In this document: positions 1 through 6,005 of the stretch, in pieces
Position numbering within the stretch: position 1 is the stretch's first letter
Layout of the letters: the number at the start of each line of letters is the position of its first letter
NCBI GenBank assembly: GCA_937873255.1
Contig: CALMVM010000237.1
Coordinates: 5,134 to 11,138, forward strand
DNA from: an uncultured Verrucomicrobiota bacterium
Lineage (GTDB): Bacteria; Verrucomicrobiota; Verrucomicrobiia; Chthoniobacterales; SZAS-18
DNA length: 6,005 nucleotides
Direction of reading: 5' to 3'
Notes under the pieces: generated by a model
The model's input: the letters and a program-made list of their open reading frames with translations, nothing else
Database searches by the model: none
What the model was told of the DNA's origin: nothing
Program-made: the position numbers and the translations under genes

Positions 1-2969
<2,969 letters not shown>

Positions 2970-2997
2970 CAATGGTGGGAAGTGGCGGGCCGACCCG

Positions 2998-3747
2998 TCA
3001 TCGCGTTGGGGCGGAGTCGGCCGGCAGCATGTCGGCGAGGGCGGCGAGTGCTTCGGGCGTCAGGACGGGTGCGTCGCCGGTTTCCAGGGAATCCAGTTCC
3101 GCCGGGCGGGACGCCGAGACCGCCAGCATCTGGTCGATGAGCGCCAACAGCCGCTGGCCGCTGGTCAGGATTTGCTCGACCGCCTCCGTTTGCCGGGGGA
3201 CCAGCGGGTCGGCCTCCAGCAGTTGGGCGAAGCCGAGGATATGGTGCATCGGCGTGCGCAGTTCGTGGCTGGCGCGGGAGAAAAACTCGCTCCTGGCGTC
3301 GAGTGCGCGGGCCAGTTCGTCGGTGCGTTCGGCGACGCGGCGTTCGAGGTCGAGGTTGGCGGCGCGCAGGTTGGCGTGCAGCTTGAGGATGCGTTCGGCC
3401 ACCTGGATGCGGGCGGCGAATTCCTCCTTCTCGAAGGGCTTGGTGATGAAATCGTCCGCTCCGGCCTCCATCGCTTCGAGGTAGCTCGTCTTGCCCGAAC
3501 GCGAGGTCAGCAGGATGACGTGCGTGTAATGCTCGGCCGGGTGGGCGCGCACGCGGCGGCAGAACTCCAGGCCGTCGAGGTCGGGCATCATCCAGTCGGA
3601 GATGACGAGGGGGAATTCGCCGGTCAGCCACGCCTCCCAGGCCTCGTGGCCGTTGCGGACGGCGCGGACGGTGTGGCCGAGCCGGGTCAGCGCGGAACCG
3701 ATCAGGAGCCGGGTCATTTCGTCGTCGTCGGCGATGAGGATGTGCAT
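2998..3747 (-). CDS. Response regulator with REC and HisKA domains but no ATPase domain (249 aa)
   Basis: A cytoplasmic phosphorelay protein. Residues 1-120 form a complete receiver domain (starts MHILIADDDEMTR) with acidic D7/D8, phosphoacceptor D51 (LVISDWMMPDLDG), T81 and K103 (FITKPF). A coiled coil at about 120-155 (LERRVAERTDELARALD) leads into a HisKA helix pair with H-box SHELRTPMHHILGF, phosphoacceptor H161, and second helix ending near residue 210. The protein then stops after about 40 further residues, and no N, G1 or G2 box of an HATPase domain is present. Family members with this start usually continue into a catalytic domain, so this one cannot phosphorylate H161 by itself. It may receive phosphate at D51 from the hybrid kinase encoded 28 bases downstream, or pair with another kinase through its dimerisation helices. 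The ATG at 3747 was chosen because it begins the receiver fold exactly. A TTG at 3804 would add 19 residues outside the fold. No Shine-Dalgarno is visible. The fold is clear, but its exact role is inferred. Confidence 0.9.
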   Translation of the reverse strand: MHILIADDDEMTRLLIGSALTRLGHTVRAVRNGHEAWEAWLTGEFPLVISDWMMPDLDGLEFCRRVRAHPAEHYTHVILLTSRSGKTSYLEAMEAGADDFITKPFEKEEFAARIQVAERILKLHANLRAANLDLERRVAERTDELARALDARSEFFSRASHELRTPMHHILGFAQLLEADPLVPRQTEAVEQILTSGQRLLALIDQMLAVSASRPAELDSLETGDAPVLTPEALAALADMLPADSAPTR

Positions 3748-3892
3748 GCGGAAGAAAATAATTGCAGAGCATTCCGGGTGCCCGGGCTCCGTGGATGCGC
3801 CCAAGATTGTCTTCCTTATACAATCCCCCCGGCGCGTCGGCGGAAATCCCGGCAGGCAACCGCCGCCCGCCGACCCCGCGATTTGATGCCGT
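3748..3892. promoter_or_regulatory. Divergent intergenic promoter region between the signalling operon and treZ
   Basis: These 145 bases separate two divergent start codons, so promoters for both directions should lie here. Two short AT-richer islands stand out against the GC-rich surroundings: one around 3752-3768 and one at 3803-3825. In the plus direction TACAAT (3819-3824) matches the bacterial -10 consensus at five of six positions and would give treZ a leader of roughly 60 bases. In the minus direction the same stretch reads TGTATAAG, an extended -10-like sequence, giving the regulator gene a leader of similar length. No convincing -35 hexamer is present at the right spacing in either direction. 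The promoter positions are inference from motif likeness only. Confidence 0.45.
3805..3825. promoter_or_regulatory. Perfect inverted repeat GATTGT-N9-ACAATC, candidate operator
   Basis: GATTGT (3805-3810) and ACAATC (3820-3825) are exact reverse complements separated by nine bases. The 15-base centre-to-centre distance is longer than one helical turn, and the site overlaps the -10-like sequences for both directions. A dimeric regulator bound here could affect both treZ and the signalling operon. No regulator is encoded in the window, and a 6+6 repeat can arise by chance, so the operator role is speculative. Confidence 0.3.
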
Positions 3893-5830
3893 ATGCCGCA
3901 CGCCCCAACCGTTGCCCGCCGCTATCCCATCGGCGCCGAACTGCTCGCCCCGGGCCGCACGCACTTCCGCGTCTGGGCTCCCAACGCCAAAACGATGGAG
4001 GTCGCCGTCCAGCCCGATGGCAACCGCGACGCCGCCCCCGCCGTGGTCGAACTCGCCGCCGAGGGCAACGGGTACTTTTCCGGCGAGGCGGCGGCTGGCG
4101 CGGGCGCGCTGTACCGCTTCCGCATCGACGGCGGCGTGCAGCTCTATCCCGACCCGGCGTCGCGCTCGCAACCGCTCGACCCGCACAACCAGTCCGCCGT
4201 CGTGGACCCGGCGGCGTTTCGCTGGACGGACAAGAAATGGAAGGGCCGTCCGATGCGCGGTCAGGTGATGTACGAATTGCACGTCGGCACGTTCACGCCC
4301 GAGGGCACCTGGGCCGCCGCCGTGCGCGAGCTGCCCGCGCTCGCCGAACTAGGCGTCACGGTGATCGAGATGATGCCGGTTAACGAGTTCGCTGGGCAGC
4401 ACAACTGGGGCTACGACGGCGTGGACTTCTTCGCGCCGGCGCACGTCTACGGCACGCCCGACGACCTGCGGGCGTTCATCGACGCCGCGCACGCCGCCGG
4501 GGTCGCGGTGATCCTCGACGTGGTCTACAACCACTTCGGGCCGGATGGGAATTACCTGCGCGCGTTCGCCGAGCATTATTTCTCCAAAAAGCACCCGTGC
4601 GAATGGGGCGAGGCGCTCAACTTCGACGACGTGGAAAACGGCCCCGTGCGCGAGTTTTTCCTGACGAACGCGCGTTACTGGATCGAGGAATTCCACTTCG
4701 ACGGCTTCCGCTTCGATGCGACGCAGAGCATCTTCGATTCGTCGGAGGAGTTCATCCTCGCCGCCATCGTGCGCGAATGCCGTGCGGCGGCGAAGGGGCG
4801 CGAACTCATCATGATCGCCGAGAACGAGCCGCAGGCGACCAAGCTCGTGTACCCGCGCGAGCGCGGCGGCGACGGGCTCGACGGCCTGTGGAACGACGAC
4901 TTCCACCACAGCGCGATCATCGCCCTGACCGGCCGCAGCGAGTCGTACTACCGCGACTATCGCGGCACGCCGCAGGAGTACATTTCCTCCGCGAAATACG
5001 GTTATCTCTACCAGGGGCAATGGTACGGTTTCCACAAGGGCAAACGGCGCGGGATGTCGGCGTTCGGCGTGCCGCCGTGGGCGTTCGTGGCGTTCCTCGA
5101 AAACCACGATCAGGTCGCCAACACCGGCGACGGCAAGCGGCTGCGTTTCCAGACCTCGCCGGCCAAATACCGCGCGATGACCGCGCTCCTGCTGCTCGGG
5201 CCGTGGACGCCGATGCTATTTCAGGGGCAGGAGTTCGGCGCGTCGGCGGATTTTCTTTATTTCAACGACATGGGCCACGACCTGTACGACCCGATCCGCA
5301 AGGGCCGCGCGGAGGGCTTGAAGATTTTCCCGTCGTTCGCCAGCGCGGAGACTCAATCTCTCCTGGCCGATCCGTTCGCGGCGACGACGTTCACGCGCTG
5401 CAAGCTGGATTTTACCGAGCGCGAGAAAAACGCCGCGATCTACCAGCTCCACCGCGACCTGCTCAAGCTGCGGCGCGAGGACGCGACGTTCGCCGCGCAA
5501 CGACCCGGCGGTGTGGACGGTGCGGTGCTGGGCACGAACGCGTTCGTGCTGCGTTTCTTCGGCGAACAACCCGGCGGCGACGACGACCGGTTGCTGGTAG
5601 TCAACTTCGGGTCGCTTCTGGAATTGGCCCCCGCCCCGGAGCCGCTCCTCGCCCCGCCGTTGGGTCGGCGTTGGGAGACGGTCTGGACGAGTGAATTGCC
5701 GCTCTACGGCGGCTACGGCCCCGTGCCCGTGGAAGCGGACGGCGAGTGGCGGCTGCCGGCGGAAGCGACGGTGGCGTTGCGCCCCGTGCCCGACGGCGAA
5801 GTGGTGGCATCGGAAGCGCCCGGGGCCTGA
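3893..5830 (+). CDS. treZ: Malto-oligosyltrehalose trehalohydrolase (TreZ, GH13)
   Basis: This enzyme hydrolyses the alpha-1,4 bond next to the terminal trehalose of maltooligosyl-trehalose, freeing trehalose (EC 3.2.1.141); it acts after TreY in making trehalose from glycogen or maltodextrins. It is cytosolic, with no signal peptide. Residues about 10-105 are an N-terminal CBM48/E-set domain (THFRVWAPNAKTMEV). The GH13 barrel begins near MYELHVGTFTPEGTW (from M126), followed by WGYDG (172-176), DVVYNH (209-214), FDGFRFDATQ with nucleophile D275, IAENE with acid/base E310, NDDFHH (334-339), ENHDQ with D406 as the third catalytic acid, and FQGQEFGAS (443-451). A C-terminal beta domain follows from about residue 540. 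The motifs TFTPEGTW, DDFHH and YYRDYRG favour TreZ over the related branching enzyme GlgB. At 645 residues it is somewhat longer than the usual 560-620, partly from a tail of about 20 residues. An in-frame TGA at 3884-3886 leaves ATG 3893 as the first start. It stands alone in its direction in this window, and treY is not seen. Confidence 0.94.
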   Translation: MPHAPTVARRYPIGAELLAPGRTHFRVWAPNAKTMEVAVQPDGNRDAAPAVVELAAEGNGYFSGEAAAGAGALYRFRIDGGVQLYPDPASRSQPLDPHNQSAVVDPAAFRWTDKKWKGRPMRGQVMYELHVGTFTPEGTWAAAVRELPALAELGVTVIEMMPVNEFAGQHNWGYDGVDFFAPAHVYGTPDDLRAFIDAAHAAGVAVILDVVYNHFGPDGNYLRAFAEHYFSKKHPCEWGEALNFDDVENGPVREFFLTNARYWIEEFHFDGFRFDATQSIFDSSEEFILAAIVRECRAAAKGRELIMIAENEPQATKLVYPRERGGDGLDGLWNDDFHHSAIIALTGRSESYYRDYRGTPQEYISSAKYGYLYQGQWYGFHKGKRRGMSAFGVPPWAFVAFLENHDQVANTGDGKRLRFQTSPAKYRAMTALLLLGPWTPMLFQGQEFGASADFLYFNDMGHDLYDPIRKGRAEGLKIFPSFASAETQSLLADPFAATTFTRCKLDFTEREKNAAIYQLHRDLLKLRREDATFAAQRPGGVDGAVLGTNAFVLRFFGEQPGGDDDRLLVVNFGSLLELAPAPEPLLAPPLGRRWETVWTSELPLYGGYGPVPVEADGEWRLPAEATVALRPVPDGEVVASEAPGA

Positions 5831-5845
5831 CCGACCAGGGCTCTG

Positions 5846-5860
5846 TGGCTCTTCGAGCCA
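5846..5860 (+). terminator. Hairpin shortly after treZ, possible weak terminator
   Basis: TGGCTC (5846-5851) and GAGCCA (5855-5860) form a perfect six-pair stem with a TTC loop, starting 16 bases after the treZ stop. No run of T follows (the next bases are GTGATAAGCGG), so it is not a standard intrinsic terminator. It may stabilise the mRNA 3' end or belong to the repeat region that follows. Confidence 0.3.
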
Positions 5861-5894
5861 GTGATAAGCGGTAGTGGCGCATTTTGGCCTCTCA

Positions 5895-5986
5895 GCCCCG
5901 GCAGGGGCGGCAGAATATAGCCCATGGCGTGAGCCGTGGGGATGCGGTCCCCGCAGAGGGACAACCCCGGCAGGGGCGTAAGAAAA
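5895..5986. repeat. REP-like intergenic repeat: two copies of CCCCGGCAGGGGCG flanking stem-loops
   Basis: The 14-base motif CCCCGGCAGGGGCG occurs exactly at 5896-5909 and again at 5965-5978, 69 bases apart and in the same orientation. Similarity continues after each copy (AGAA at 5912-5915 and 5981-5984), giving about 19 of 22 matching bases. Each copy is itself a small hairpin (GCCCC-GGCA-GGGGC in the first, CCCC-GGCA-GGGG in the second). Between them lie two mutually exclusive stem-loops: 5921-5928 with 5933-5940 (eight pairs including one T-G, loop GTGA) and GGGGA-TGCGG-TCCCC at 5938-5952. No start codon with a believable protein is present. From memory, segments of this type are scattered between genes in Verrucomicrobiota and Planctomycetota genomes, but copy number cannot be judged from one window. 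Confidence 0.6.
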
Positions 5987-6005
5987 CACGCGCACGTTCC
6001 ACGGA

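Noticed and set aside
2998..3804. A longer version of the regulator gene starting at TTG 3804.
   Set aside because: The extra 19 residues lie before the first beta strand of the receiver and overlap the likely promoter. ATG 3747 starts exactly where receiver domains start.
3172..4383. A 403-codon plus-strand frame running from inside the regulator gene, across the intergenic region and into treZ.
   Set aside because: It is antisense to the receiver gene in its first half and out of frame with treZ in its second half, and the product lacks any domain signature.
3893..5830. Glycogen branching enzyme (GlgB) as an alternative name for the GH13 gene.
   Set aside because: GlgB shares the CBM48-GH13 layout, but the motifs ELHVGTFTPEGTW, NDDFHH, YYRDYRG and FQGQEFGAS fit TreZ much better.
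5216..5995. Minus-strand open frames covering the treZ 3' end and the downstream repeat, up to 259 codons.
   Set aside because: They are antisense to treZ and begin inside the palindromic repeat, with no recognisable domain.

Overview
The window is GC-rich chromosomal DNA with three protein-coding genes in two divergent transcription units, about 145 bases apart, followed by a short non-coding tail that carries repeats. The base composition, the large PAS-containing hybrid kinase with a multi-spanning membrane sensor, the lack of Shine-Dalgarno sequences and the CCCCGGCAGGGGCG-type intergenic repeat fit a GC-rich member of the Verrucomicrobiota (perhaps Opitutales-like) or the wider PVC group. 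This placement is an inference from style, since no taxonomic marker gene is present.

Left half (1-3747, minus strand): a two-gene signalling operon. The first gene transcribed (3747-2998) encodes a 249-residue protein with a complete receiver domain, a coiled coil and a histidine-kinase dimerisation/phosphoacceptor (HisKA) helix pair, but no ATPase domain. After a 28-base gap comes a large membrane-bound hybrid histidine kinase (2969 to beyond position 1). Its order is about eight membrane helices, PAS, coiled coil, PAS, HisKA, HATPase and receiver. It runs off the left edge after at least 989 residues. Neither protein shows a DNA-binding or enzymatic output domain, so the pair looks like part of a phosphorelay whose final output lies elsewhere.

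Middle (3748-3892): a divergent intergenic region that is locally AT-richer. It holds a perfect 6+6 inverted repeat (GATTGT-N9-ACAATC) overlapping -10-like sequences that could serve both directions.

Right half (3893-5830, plus strand): treZ, a complete malto-oligosyltrehalose trehalohydrolase of glycoside hydrolase family GH13. It releases trehalose from maltooligosyl-trehalose in the TreY/TreZ pathway. Its partner treY is not in the window. Trehalose is a stress and osmoprotectant, so the signalling pair and treZ might share a stress theme, but only adjacency suggests this.

Right edge (5831-6005): no gene. It holds a small hairpin shortly after the treZ stop and a repeat-like segment: two copies of a 14-base palindromic motif flanking two further stem-loop possibilities, resembling dispersed REP-like intergenic repeats.
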